Shown piece by piece: positions 1 to 7,495 of a stretch of DNA of 46,443 bases. Numbering within the stretch: the stretch's first letter is position 1; each line of letters opens with the position of its first letter. The position numbers were made by a program, and so were the translations under genes. The notes under the pieces were generated by a model that was given only the letters and a program-made list of their open reading frames with translations, made no database searches and was not told where the DNA came from. This stretch comes from Olavius sp. associated proteobacterium Delta 1 (lineage in GTDB: Bacteria; Desulfobacterota; Desulfobacteria; Desulfobacterales; JAFDCJ01), in NCBI GenBank assembly GCA_902749685.1, contig CACVKW010000939.1, positions 1-46,443 on the forward strand, in the 5' to 3' direction.

Positions 1-1
1 G

Positions 2-142
2 CATTCAAGTAATAATTACATCGGTGTCATCAACGCCAAAGACAAAAGGCTTTACAGTAAGCGTCACGATAATCGGATCGAAGATGTCCTCAAGGTGCTC
101 GGCAAATTTAAAGGGCGGGGAATTGGGGTCGGACCACGGTGA
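2..142 (+). pseudogene. IS110-family transposase remnant (N-terminal fragment)
   Basis: Frame 2 is open from the window edge to a TGA at 140-142 and encodes 46 residues. They begin HSSNNYIGVINAKDKRLY and end near GKFKGRGIGV. This resembles the start of the DEDD nuclease domain of IS110-type transposases, where an Asp-Leu-His-Ser-Asn-Asn stretch is followed by a beta strand and later a Gly-(Ile)-Val-Val-Glu-Ser segment. The similarity stops just before the expected Glu-Ser-Thr, and the frame ends at once, so the rest of the protein is missing. It is probably a decayed insertion sequence. The 5' end lies outside the window, and recognition rests on motif similarity only. Confidence 0.45.
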
Positions 143-504
143 AGGCGCGGTAATTAAGGATAAAGGCCCAAAATACCCCTGTTATTTGGGCTTAATGTGA
201 TCTTTTTGACAACAAAAAGGGCAGGCTAAGAGAAAGCCAACCAATTCACCGCGTTGCCACTTAAATGCATCATTTGGAGTACAATGTATTGAAGAGTTCA
301 AACGTTCATGCTCAATGGGCATAATGCTTCAAAAATATTTGGCTACCAGTTATATTCTCGCTGTGCACGAACGTCACGGTATGTCTGATTCCGAGCATAT
401 CGGGGGTGTCACTAATGAGCAGGAGTCGCATCAGATTATCCTTGGTAGCCTAAAAGTAGCCATTTATCTGAGCCAGTAGCCTTTTCCCAGCCTTGTCTTG
501 CTTT
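143..504. other. Intergenic, no confident gene; small ORFs only
   Basis: No convincing gene is visible. Three short frames overlap here. A minus-strand ORF at 312-431 (39 aa, starting MRLLLISDTPDM) has an AAGGAT-like ribosome site 6 bases upstream and lies just downstream of the repeat block at 442-481. A minus-strand ORF at 182-322 (46 aa) contains ACPFCC. A plus-strand ORF at 324-479 (51 aa, starting MLQKYLATSYIL) has no ribosome site. None resembles a family I recognise, and they are mutually overlapping. If any is real, 312-431 is the best placed. Confidence 0.3.
442..481. repeat. Direct repeat copy A flanking the fic gene
   Basis: This 40-bp block starts TTGGTAGCCTAA and ends CCAGTAGCC, with a third GTAGCC at 456-461. 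A 39-bp block with the same two ends in the same orientation lies at 1568-1606, in the promoter of the fic gene. The two copies bracket that gene closely, one 23 bp past its stop and one 20 bp before its start. Confidence 0.6.
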
Positions 505-1548
505 CTAAGGAATGATTTCCCAGCGAGCGCCCCGCCCCCTGCCGACAAGGCGAATCTTGCCTTGTTTTTTAAGTTCCGCGAGAATCTTCTTGATAAGCTG
601 CGGACTGGCTGACGGCAGTTGGGTTGCAAGGTCTCCCAGCGTGAACTGCTCCACTTGAGCGAGAACGGTTTGCCTTACCAAGTCGCTTTTGGCGGGCCGG
701 GCCCCCGTCGATTCCACTTGTCGCTCGAACTCCTCGTAGGCACGCCGCAACACGCTCAAGAAGTAATTCCACCAGGGTATGAGATCGTTCTTGCCTTCAT
801 GCCATCCTTGGGAGCAATCGGCCAGGACGCCGTAGTAATCTTCTTTGCTTTGCTCGGCCAAGCGTTCCAAGCTGACGTACCGCGAAACCTCGAAACCGTG
901 GGCCTGGAGCAAAAGTGTTGTCGCCAGCCGTGAAACGCGTCCGTTCCCATCGCGAAATGGATGGATACACAAAAGATCGAACACGAACGTTGCGACAATT
1001 AAAAGCGGTGGGACGCGCTTGTCGTCATGGGCTTCGCGGTAATTCCGGCAAAGTGCATCCATGGTTTTCGGAGTGTCCTTGGCGGACGTGGGAACAAACC
1101 TGATTCTCCTCTCGCCGTTCGGCAGAATCTCGATGATATCGTTGTTCCGCTCTTTCCATTCACCCGCATCGCCGGGAAAACCGCCTTGAGCGAGGGCGTG
1201 AAGTCGCTGAATGACCGCTGGTATGACGGACACCTTTCGCTTCCTCGAGAAAATCCAGTCCAAAGCCTGCCGGTACCCTGCGAGTTCCTCTTCCGAGCGA
1301 TCCCGTGGCTTGACCTTTCCCAGGACCACCGGGCGGAGCCGGTCGGCTGGTATTGTCACGCCTTCAATCCGGTTCGAAGATTCCACACTCTGGATGATGG
1401 CCTGTTCGCGCAGAACCCCGAGAACCTCCGGCTTCTGCCTCAACCAAAGGTCCTGCTTTCCGCGGGCTTCCATGCATGAACCGAGAAGCCAACCCGTGCC
1501 CACCGGGATTGATAATTCAGTCAGCTTTTTTGGGTCTAAAGACAACAA
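505..1548 (-). CDS. Fic domain protein (AMPylase type) with N-terminal inhibitory helix
   Basis: This 347-residue protein carries a complete Fic core motif, HPFRDGNGRVSR, at residues 196-207. It includes the catalytic His196 and the phosphate-binding loop. Fic enzymes transfer AMP, or another phosphate-containing group, from a nucleotide cofactor to a hydroxyl side chain of a target protein. An inhibitory motif of the [S/T]xxxE[G/N] type is seen at residues 58-63 (SNRIEG), as in class II Fic proteins where Glu blocks productive ATP binding. The C-terminal 60 or so residues look like a winged helix-turn-helix (LGDLATQLPSASPQLIKKIL), typical of stand-alone Fic/DOC regulators. The start is TTG at 1548, chosen because an AGGAGGTG ribosome site lies 7 bases upstream. 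The gene is flanked by imperfect direct repeats and lies among mobile-element remnants. Its target is unknown. Confidence 0.9.
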   Translation of the reverse strand: MLSLDPKKLTELSIPVGTGWLLGSCMEARGKQDLWLRQKPEVLGVLREQAIIQSVESSNRIEGVTIPADRLRPVVLGKVKPRDRSEEELAGYRQALDWIFSRKRKVSVIPAVIQRLHALAQGGFPGDAGEWKERNNDIIEILPNGERRIRFVPTSAKDTPKTMDALCRNYREAHDDKRVPPLLIVATFVFDLLCIHPFRDGNGRVSRLATTLLLQAHGFEVSRYVSLERLAEQSKEDYYGVLADCSQGWHEGKNDLIPWWNYFLSVLRRAYEEFERQVESTGARPAKSDLVRQTVLAQVEQFTLGDLATQLPSASPQLIKKILAELKKQGKIRLVGRGRGARWEIIP

Positions 1549-1555
1549 TATCGGG

Positions 1556-1610
1556 CACCTCCTTTCATTGGTAGCCTAATAATAGCTTATTTTGTCTCCA
1601 GTAGCCAATT
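1556..1610 (-). promoter_or_regulatory. Putative promoter, operator repeats and RBS of the fic gene
   Basis: On the minus strand TTGGCT (1608-1603) and TATTAT (1584-1579) are separated by 18 bases, forming a plausible sigma-70 promoter. The -10 element is flanked by GGCTAC repeats whose starts are 30 bases apart (about three helical turns), which suggests a binding site for a regulator, possibly the Fic protein's own winged helix. The ribosome site AGGAGGTG is at 1563-1556. The repeat block within it (1568-1606) is copy B of the direct repeat at 442-481. Confidence 0.5.
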
Positions 1611-1784
1611 CTTTTTTCGAAAGCTGCAATGTTGTGTATGTTAATGCCCTTCAGTTAATGTCGATGCATGGTCCCATTGTTTCTCGCTTTTTAAAACTAA
1701 AAGGGATTAACCATTGGTAGGTTAACCCACCCTAACCTCAAATTAAGATTTATTCAGCAAGAAAAGAGTTTAAAAATCTTATTT

Positions 1785-2252
1785 AACCGGGTAAATCCCC
1801 TGCGGGCCGGTCTAATTGATCGTCCTGAAGACTATCGCTGGAATTCGCTTGGATATCATCTGCAGACCGAAAACAAAGATCAGTTTTTGTCTACTGATTT
1901 TGGATTAGAAGAATTTAATGTCAAAGGCCGAAAAGAGCGGATCAGAAGATATCGCGGGTATGTTTATGAAGCCGGCGCCATTAACCGATCCGACAAGATG
2001 CGGGTCAAGATCATAGATGATAAGGTCTTTGCCAAAGAGCGTAAAAAGGATTTTGAAATCAGCCGAATCAGTCGTTTCAGACACCGCACCCGCTATTTTA
2101 CGGATTCGGGCATTATCGGATCAAAGGAGTTCGTGACGGATAACTACCAGCGGTTTAAACATTTATTTCATTCAAAGCACGAAAAAAAGCCTAAACCGGT
2201 CAAAGGCTTGGATGGGATGTATTCGCTAAAGCGTCTGTCTGAAATGATATGA
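1785..2252 (+). pseudogene. REP-associated tyrosine transposase (RAYT)-like remnant, C-terminal part
   Basis: The frame from about 1785 reads VNPLRAGLIDRPEDYRWNSL and continues to a stop at 2250-2252. The segment N-P-(V/L)-R-A-G-L-(V/I)-x-x-P-E-D-Y-x-W-S-S is the hallmark that follows the catalytic helix in IS200/RAYT-type Y1 transposases. The frame is open only from 1695, and nothing upstream encodes the HUH motif or the N-terminal half, so about 120 residues are lost. The tail has an unusually basic stretch (KHEKKPKPVKG). A TTG at 1887 could begin a 121-residue product, but it would be inactive. RAYTs are linked to REP palindromes, and a REP-like inverted repeat is present at 11489-11567. 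Confidence 0.6.
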
Positions 2253-2355
2253 AAAACAGTTCGTATCATCCCCTACCTGCCTGTTTGATCATTGCTATGG
2301 TAAAAGCGAGAACTATTTTTAGTTATTTATATGGCAAAAAATCTGCTGAGATGAT

Positions 2356-2718
2356 TTATTCGGATTCGGCCTCGTCTTTTTCTGAATCGACAACTTGATT
2401 CAGGTCGGGGAACAGCGGTGGGAGGTCTTCTTGGATGGTTTTCCAGATTGTACGAATTTCAACGCCCCAGTATTCATGGACGGCAAAATTGCGCATATCG
2501 CCCATCACTCACCAGGGGATATTCGTATATTTGAGCTGGATGTCGTTGGGGACATGGCGGGCAGCTTCACCGATGACAATAAAATTGCGAATAACAGCGT
2601 CGATTGTCTTCTCATCGTTCTGGAAATCATTGAATTCCATTTTTTCAACGTATGATTGTATCTTTATAATGGAATCCAGGATATCTGTGATTCTATACTT
2701 CCACAATCTACGCGACAT
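2356..2718 (-). pseudogene. hepT: HepT-like HEPN toxin (DUF86), interrupted by in-frame TGA
   Basis: The frame starts with ATG at 2718 and reads 69 residues that end ...YTNIPW before a TGA at 2511-2509. The same frame continues VMGDMRNFAVHEYWGVEIRT and stops with TAA at 2356. The continuation contains the HEPN ribonuclease signature R-x4-H-x-Y as RNFAVHEY, so the catalytic motif lies after the stop. Full length would be 120 codons, which is normal for HepT. In relatives the codon after Ile-Pro-Trp is a polar residue, so one base change (for example CGA to TGA) explains the break. The gene overlaps the antitoxin gene by 11 bp (2708-2718), the usual coupling. Without readthrough the product lacks its active site, leaving an orphan antitoxin. 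Confidence 0.75.
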
Positions 2719-3001
2719 TGACCGCCTCTGATAGAATTTGTTTCTTTAGTGCGGGGTGTAACGCGCCCTTCTGAATGAGGTCAATTTTGGGTACACCGAT
2801 GATTTCCTCCAGCCTATGCTGGATTTCAAATAAATAAAACAGGCCGACATCACGATCAAAGTCGACCAAAAGATCGATATCACTTTGCTGCGTAGATTCA
2901 TTTCTCGCTACAGATCCAAAAATGGCAAGGGAAACCACCCCCATTTTTCTCAGTTCATTTCGAAAGGCAGCAAGTTTTTTTTCAAGTTCTTGTCTTGTCA
3001 A
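2708..3001 (-). CDS. mntA: MntA-type nucleotidyltransferase antitoxin
   Basis: A 97-residue minimal nucleotidyltransferase with the signature GSVARNESTQQSDIDLLV at about residues 30-47. The GS pair and the DxD metal ligands (SDIDLLVDF) are intact. In the HepT/MntA (type VII) toxin-antitoxin system, MntA transfers AMP to the Tyr of the HepT HxY motif and silences the toxin. It lies directly upstream of the hepT frame and overlaps it by 11 bp. The start is TTG at 3001; it gives the normal N-terminal helix (TRQELEKKLAAFRNELRKMG), whereas the only internal ATG would remove that helix. Its partner is broken by TGA, so this antitoxin may now be idle or may act on readthrough product. Confidence 0.88.
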   Translation of the reverse strand: MTRQELEKKLAAFRNELRKMGVVSLAIFGSVARNESTQQSDIDLLVDFDRDVGLFYLFEIQHRLEEIIGVPKIDLIQKGALHPALKKQILSEAVNVA

Positions 3002-3165
3002 AAGAGACTCTTTCAGGTTGAATTACATTATAAATATCATTTGTCAAAACTATAGCTTATATGTAATGCTCGGTCAATTCGAAATTTGGATTTGGCTTTG
3101 GCACCCAACGCCGGATTCGAATCCGCGATATCTCGATTTGATAGGCGAAACGCCCTGACTAAATA

Positions 3166-3195
3166 AAAAAGAGCCACACAAGTGCGACTCTTTTT
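3166..3195. terminator. Rho-independent terminator downstream of tRNA-Glu
   Basis: Inverted repeat AAAAAGAG ... CTCTTTTT at 3166-3173 and 3188-3195, with an inner CAC/GTG pairing. Read on the minus strand it follows the tRNA gene by 30 bases and ends in a T run, so it is a good terminator for the tRNA transcript. Being symmetrical, it could act both ways. Confidence 0.75.
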
Positions 3196-3225
3196 GGCCT
3201 GCTATGCAAAGCTGCAGGCGAAGCA

Positions 3226-3300
3226 TGGTGATCCCAGGGGGATTCGAACCCCCGTTACCGGCGTGAGAGGCCGGCGTCCTAACCACTAGACGATGGGACC
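3226..3300 (-). tRNA. tRNA-Glu (anticodon CTC)
   Basis: A full cloverleaf is readable on the minus strand. The acceptor stem GGTCCCA pairs with TGGGATC (one G-T pair) and is followed by ACCA, so CCA is encoded. The D arm is GTCTAGTGGTTAGGAC. The anticodon arm CCGGC-CTCTCAC-GCCGG places CTC at positions 34-36, which decodes GAG. The T arm is GGGGGTTCGAATCCCCC. The sequence closely follows bacterial tRNA-Glu. It sits beside toxin-antitoxin genes and transposase remnants, a common setting for integration next to tRNA genes, but no integrase is visible. Confidence 0.95.
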
Positions 3301-3357
3301 ATTTTTGTAAATTTTCTGAAGCTTTAATACAGGAAATAAGGGGCGATTGTCAAACTT

Positions 3358-3379
3358 AAATTGAGCGAAAGCTCAATTT
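3358..3379. repeat. AAATTGAGC-GAAA-GCTCAATTT hairpin
   Basis: A perfect 9-bp inverted repeat closed by a GAAA tetraloop. Related AATTGAGC words recur at 5890 (AAATTGAGCGTTTCAATTTT), 13378-13400, 13537-13559 and, inverted, near 21750. No T run follows, so it is more likely a dispersed palindromic repeat than a terminator. Confidence 0.5.
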
Positions 3380-3479
3380 GTGAGTTGTTTGTTGTTCCCA
3401 TGAAGGCGTATCATCATTTCGTTAATACTCCAGGTACTAAAAGGCTAAAGTACTTTGGGGATATTCATTTCTTAATTTT

Positions 3480-3908
3480 TTATGCTTCTTTGGTGGCTTC
3501 CCGAAATTTGAAATCAACCACACTCTGAATTCTCTTGAAATCACTGATGTCCAGTGTTACTACGGTAGCACCGATCTGCCCTGCCAGCAATGCGATACAA
3601 ACGTCATTGTATAGCCTCGGATTCTTTGGATCCAATTTCCCGGTTGCTCTAAGCTTTTGGCAGACACGCCCGATTTTAATTTGCGTGGCAGGTTCCGGCT
3701 GAACCAAGCGACCTAGTTTGACAAAGGTATTTCCGAAACTTAACAGATGCCTGATTTCTAACTTACCTTTCGCGCCCATCCATAATTCATGGAGCACCGG
3801 ATGGACAAGATAGGTTACTCTGTTAAACCAGTTGATCTCGTTAGTGTACAGGCCTCTGTTGAAGATGCCGATGTAAATGCTAGTGTCGAAGACAACTTTT
3901 TCTTGCAT
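3480..3908 (-). CDS. PIN-domain toxin, VapC-like
   Basis: A 142-residue PIN-domain protein. The expected acidic quartet is visible as Asp8 (VVFDTSIYIG), Glu41 (VLHELWMGA), Asp102 (LYNDVCIALLAG) and Asp120/Asp123 (VVTLDISDF). PIN toxins of the VapC type are magnesium-dependent endoribonucleases that cut tRNA or rRNA and stop translation. The gene starts 2 bp after the stop of an upstream small ribbon-helix-helix gene, the standard vapBC arrangement. The central region (residues 47-95) is somewhat longer than in the smallest VapCs. Family assignment is strong; the RNA target cannot be predicted. Confidence 0.88.
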   Translation of the reverse strand: MQEKVVFDTSIYIGIFNRGLYTNEINWFNRVTYLVHPVLHELWMGAKGKLEIRHLLSFGNTFVKLGRLVQPEPATQIKIGRVCQKLRATGKLDPKNPRLYNDVCIALLAGQIGATVVTLDISDFKRIQSVVDFKFREATKEA

Positions 3909-3910
3909 CG

Positions 3911-4093
3911 TTACATCTCTTCGAATTCAAAAGTCCCTGCGCCCCTTAAGGTTACATCAGCCAGCTGGATTTCCGTATCAAACTGACTGAGAACTGCGTT
4001 TAAGGCTTCTTTTTCAGACTTTGCATTTAATGCAATCTTTATCCGATTTATTTTTTCCTGATCCAACTCGATTGTCTTCTTGACAAGAGCCAT
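3911..4093 (-). CDS. Ribbon-helix-helix antitoxin, VapB-like
   Basis: This 60-residue protein begins with a beta strand (MALVKKTIELDQEKINRIK), followed by two helices (IALNAKSEKEALNAVLSQF). That is the pattern of a ribbon-helix-helix DNA-binding antitoxin. The C-terminal part (GAGTFEFEEM) would bind and block the PIN toxin. A GGAGGG ribosome site lies upstream of the ATG at 4093. Its stop is 2 bp from the toxin start, giving translational coupling. An inverted repeat at 4111-4136, over the likely transcription start, is a good candidate for the operator bound by the antitoxin or toxin-antitoxin complex. Confidence 0.8.
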   Translation of the reverse strand: MALVKKTIELDQEKINRIKIALNAKSEKEALNAVLSQFDTEIQLADVTLRGAGTFEFEEM

Positions 4094-4110
4094 GATGCCC
4101 TCCGTCTAAA

Positions 4111-4167
4111 CCATATATTATTTATGTTTTATATGGGAATCTTACCGGGAAATTTCGGCTGCGTCAA
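4111..4167 (-). promoter_or_regulatory. Promoter and operator of the VapBC-like operon
   Basis: On the minus strand TTGACG (4167-4162) and TAAGAT (4144-4139) are separated by exactly 17 bases, a good sigma-70 promoter. Directly downstream, CCATATA and TATATGG form an inverted repeat at 4111-4136 with a 12-base spacer, covering the predicted start of transcription. This fits autorepression by a ribbon-helix-helix antitoxin. Confidence 0.6.
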
Positions 4168-4250
4168 CAATAAAAGCCCAAATGATACTTGAGGGGGAGA
4201 TTAAATAGTCAGTTGCATGTTGATAAAAATACGAAAAGAAAACAGGCACA

Positions 4251-4463
4251 TCAGATCGTAAGGCCTGTTTTTTTACCTTTGCGGAATCCAAATAATAAAT
4301 AGACGATAAACCCGACAAAGGGTACCGAGGCAATTATCCACCACAATGCCTTTTTACCCATGGTGCCGAAATCCTTTTGCGCCACGTCAACAATGGCCCA
4401 GATGGTGCCCATGAAAAACGGCACACATAAACCGACGAAGATTAGAGCTGTCTTTATACCCAT
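4251..4463 (-). CDS. Small two-helix membrane protein with PLDc_N-like domain
   Basis: A 70-residue protein with two membrane segments, residues 4-26 (ALIFVGLCVPFFMGTIWAIV) and 40-58 (WWIIASVPFVGFIVYLLFG), then a basic tail FRKGKKTG. The second segment and the following Phe-Arg/Lys stretch match the PLDc_N domain found at the N terminus of cardiolipin synthases and as free-standing small membrane proteins. No catalytic HKD domain follows. The role is unknown. The ATG at 4463 is the natural start, and the gene stands alone between the VapBC operon and the lytic transglycosylase. Confidence 0.6.
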   Translation of the reverse strand: MGIKTALIFVGLCVPFFMGTIWAIVDVAQKDFGTMGKKALWWIIASVPFVGFIVYLLFGFRKGKKTGLTI

Positions 4464-4675
4464 GCGTAATACTATTGAAAATTGAAGATTGAAGATTGAA
4501 TATTTGAGGCATTCTATCTATTTTAAGATGATGCTATGGTTCCTGTGTCCTGCTTCATGAGCTGTCAGTTATGAGGTCTGATTATCCTGCATCACCCACC
4601 ACCCCCCAAGCTTCAATCTGTTAGTTAATTATTTAACGACTGCTGGACTGCATTTAGCATCTAAGCACCCGCTAA

Positions 4676-5560
4676 TCAGCTCCCCAGACGTTTGGCGATT
4701 TGCAGGATTGCTTTAACATAATATTCGCTGTGGTTGTAGTGGTAAATGACTTTTTCGGCTTTTTTGCGGCTGATCCCGGGGCGCCAGCCGTGGCGCTTGA
4801 GATAGTTGGCGATGCTGGCCATGGCATCGGCATGGGTGAGCAGGTCGACGGTTCCGTCCTTGTTGCCGTCCTTGCCGTAAGCCAGGATACTGGTGGGCAT
4901 GAATTGCGCCAGCCCCATGGCCCCTGCGAATGATCCCGGCATTCCAGCGGGGTCGAAACCTTCCTGATCAGCGTATTCTAATAGGGCTTTCAATTCTCCG
5001 TAGGCCCATTTTGATTTTCTTTTGGCTGATTTTTCATACTTTTTGCGGGACGTTTTCTTGGCTTTCGGGATCATGGTATAGAATTCGCTGCGCGCTTCCG
5101 GGTACATTAAGGATGCAAGGGTGGAAAGGGTGTTCAAGGCCGAGCGGGTTCCCAGGGTCTTGCCCAGGCTGGATTCCACCAAAAGAATGGCGGTGATGAC
5201 ATTTTTATCCACACCGAAGGCTTTTTCGGTCCTTACAAGATCATCCTGGTGCTTTGCCATGTATTTTTTGGCCTTGCGGATCGACCAGTCATTGGAGAAC
5301 TGATCATAATTCACCTTTGATTCGCTGTACGTGAAAAGCACGGTGACCCCGTCGGCTTCGAAATGAACCTGGGGTCGATCATAGAGGCTTTTGATTTTTT
5401 CAGAATCGAAGCCGTCCTGGATCAGTTTTTTTTGCAGGGGTTCAAAATAGTGTTTGTTGTTCTTCTTAACGGCCCAGGAAGATCCGGACCATAAAAGGAT
5501 TATAATTATATATATGATGATTGTTGGAATTTTGCTGTTTGTGCTGAACCGAAGGGACAT
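4676..5560 (-). CDS. MltB-type lytic murein transglycosylase
   Basis: A 294-residue protein of the SLT_2/MltB family. These enzymes cleave the MurNAc-GlcNAc bond of peptidoglycan without water, leaving a 1,6-anhydro end. An N-terminal hydrophobic stretch (residues 11-30, ending GSSWA) is a signal peptide or membrane anchor; no lipobox Cys is seen, so it is probably periplasmic. The catalytic Glu lies in LLVESSLGKTLG, and the family block GAMGLAQFMPTS is followed by an Asp-rich loop (DGNKDGTVDLLTHADAM) and the helix ASIANYLKRHGW. Length is slightly short of Escherichia coli MltB, because the N-terminal part is compact and the C terminus ends right after the catalytic domain. Confidence 0.9.
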   Translation of the reverse strand: MSLRFSTNSKIPTIIIYIIIILLWSGSSWAVKKNNKHYFEPLQKKLIQDGFDSEKIKSLYDRPQVHFEADGVTVLFTYSESKVNYDQFSNDWSIRKAKKYMAKHQDDLVRTEKAFGVDKNVITAILLVESSLGKTLGTRSALNTLSTLASLMYPEARSEFYTMIPKAKKTSRKKYEKSAKRKSKWAYGELKALLEYADQEGFDPAGMPGSFAGAMGLAQFMPTSILAYGKDGNKDGTVDLLTHADAMASIANYLKRHGWRPGISRKKAEKVIYHYNHSEYYVKAILQIAKRLGS

Positions 5561-6124
5561 TGTGTCTTTACCTCATAATAAATACCTGATTTTTTGTTAA
5601 AAAATTCTGTGATTAAATGAATTAGAAAATAACCACGAAAATTAGAAAGGAAACAAAAAAGGTGGTTTTTCGTTTTTGGTGCATGATTTGATTAAATAAA
5701 AATAGGGCACGGCTGAAAATGAAGCCATTTCCATCCTTCTAAAACAATCTGTGTGAATCCGGGCAGATCTGTGTCCAATGAACACTTCGATAAAATGGTA
5801 CGGCCGTACCGACTTCGTTGCATTCCCTTTTGAGCTTCCTGCTTGATCCTATTGAAATCTCGTGCTATCTCTACTGCCAAATTTAAATTAAATTGAGCGT
5901 TTCAATTTTCAAATGAAGGGGTAGATTGCATTTTTCTTAAGGAATTATATCGGTTTTAATTCTTGAAATTTGAAACACTACGGGATTGCCGATCTTACCA
6001 CATCTACCGCGTCATATGCCGTCCCGCATAAGCAACTATAGCGGAACAACATCTTCCTTGTATATGAGGTAACCTCGAAAATCGCACAACTTAATTCTAC
6101 CATAGTTACCGGAGATTTACCATT
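5561..6124. other. Intergenic 564 bp, no gene supported
   Basis: This region holds the divergent upstream sequences of the transglycosylase (minus) and radA (plus). Minus-strand frames at 5692-5880 and 5978-6175 have no recognisable homology and no ribosome sites. The AT-rich words AAATTGAGCGTTTCAATTTT at about 5890-5909 form an imperfect palindrome related to the hairpin at 3358. A GGAGAT ribosome site for radA lies just before 6125. I see nothing else. Confidence 0.4.
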
Positions 6125-7492
6125 GTGAAAAAGTCTCAAAAGACCATATTCAGCTGCCAATCGTGCGGATATCAAGCCCCGAAGTGGATGGGCAAATGTC
6201 CGGATTGCGGTACCTGGGATTCATTTGTCGAAGAAAGGCCGGCCGCCGCTTCCAAACCGGGGGGCGGCATGACAATATCCGGGCTGCAAACCGGGCCGGT
6301 GCCGATTGATTCCATTGAGCTGGAAACAGAACTCCGGCTGCACACCGAAATCCGGGAATTTGACAGGGTCTTGGGTGGCGGCCTGGTGCCGGGTACGCTC
6401 ATTCTGATTGGTGGGGATCCGGGAATCGGCAAATCAACGCTCATGCTGCAGGCGATGCACGGCCTTGCCGGCCAGGGGCATAAAGTCCTGTACGTGTCCG
6501 GTGAGGAATCAATTCGTCAGATACGATTGCGCAGTAAAAGATTGAACACGGTGTCACCGAATCTACTGGTGGTTTCAGAGGTCGAAGTCGAAACGATTTT
6601 ATCGATGATTGAAACCACCAGGCCAAGGGTGATCGTCATTGATTCGATCCAGACCATGTTTAACGGCGACTTGACCTCGGCACCGGGCAGTGTCAGCCAG
6701 GTTCGGGAATCCACCGTGCGATTGATGCTGATGGCTAAAAGATCCGGGATTCCCACTTTGCTGGTCGGCCATGTTACCAAAGACGGCGCCATTGCCGGGC
6801 CCAAGCTGTTGGAGCATATGGTGGACACCGTTCTTTACTTTGAGGGGGACAGCAATCACATTTTTCGCATTTTGCGGGCGGTTAAGAACCGTTTCGGTTC
6901 AACCAATGAAATCGGTGTCTTTGAAATGAAAGACAACGGCCTGGATGAAGTCGCCAACCCGTCGGCGGTCTTTCTATCCGAACGTCCGGCCGGGGCGCCG
7001 GGGTCGGCCGTCACGGCCAGCATGGAAGGTACACGGCCGATTCTTGTTGAATTGCAATCCCTTGCGAGTGCTACGAATTTCGGCACCCCGCGCCGCACCA
7101 TACTCGGATTGGACACCAACCGGGTGGCCTTGCTGGCGGCGGTAATGGAAAAAAAGCTGGGCATGCACCTGATGGGCTATGACATATTCATGAACGTTGC
7201 CGGCGGTGTCAAAGTCGTAGAACCGGCGGTGGATGTGGCCATAGTGGCGGCTGTCGCTTCCAGTTTTTTAGACAAACCCATTGCCGACGGCACCGTTGTC
7301 CTGGGGGAGGTCGGATTGACCGGGGAGGTGCGGGCCATCGGCCAGGTGGATACCCGGTTATCGGAAAGCCGCAAAATGGGTTTTACCCGCTGCCTGGTAC
7401 CGGCGAGCAACCTGAAGCGCCTGCCTGAGATTAAGGGGATCGAAGTTACGGGCGTTAAAACGGTATCGGAAGTGGTTGAGAACCTCTTTTGA
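6125..7492 (+). CDS. radA: DNA repair protein RadA (Sms)
   Basis: A 455-residue RadA. This hexameric, RecA-like ATPase drives branch migration of recombination intermediates during DNA repair. Domains in order: a four-cysteine zinc finger at residues 11-28 (Cys11, Cys14, Cys25, Cys28); the ATPase core with Walker A GGDPGIGKST at 96-105; the RadA-specific KNRFGS motif; and a C-terminal Lon-protease-like domain (AGGVKVVEPAVDVAIVAAV). Length is typical. The start is GTG at 6125, with GGAGAT just upstream; no ATG precedes the zinc finger. It is transcribed alone on the plus strand and is followed by a block of word repeats. Confidence 0.97.
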   Translation: MKKSQKTIFSCQSCGYQAPKWMGKCPDCGTWDSFVEERPAAASKPGGGMTISGLQTGPVPIDSIELETELRLHTEIREFDRVLGGGLVPGTLILIGGDPGIGKSTLMLQAMHGLAGQGHKVLYVSGEESIRQIRLRSKRLNTVSPNLLVVSEVEVETILSMIETTRPRVIVIDSIQTMFNGDLTSAPGSVSQVRESTVRLMLMAKRSGIPTLLVGHVTKDGAIAGPKLLEHMVDTVLYFEGDSNHIFRILRAVKNRFGSTNEIGVFEMKDNGLDEVANPSAVFLSERPAGAPGSAVTASMEGTRPILVELQSLASATNFGTPRRTILGLDTNRVALLAAVMEKKLGMHLMGYDIFMNVAGGVKVVEPAVDVAIVAAVASSFLDKPIADGTVVLGEVGLTGEVRAIGQVDTRLSESRKMGFTRCLVPASNLKRLPEIKGIEVTGVKTVSEVVENLF

Positions 7493-7495
7493 ATT

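Noticed and set aside
2509..2511. Selenocysteine in HepT at the TGA
   Set aside because: The position is not a redox site, homologues have no Cys there, and only a weak 3-bp stem follows. A nonsense mutation is simpler.
3095..3160. Second tRNA or tRNA 3' fragment (GCGGATTCGAATCCGGC followed by TGGGTGCCA)
   Set aside because: The T-arm-like palindrome lacks the invariant G53-C61 pair, and no D or anticodon arm can be drawn. At most a decayed att-like trace.
5692..5880. 62-residue minus-strand ORF
   Set aside because: No ribosome site, no recognised domain and a TTG start; likely chance.
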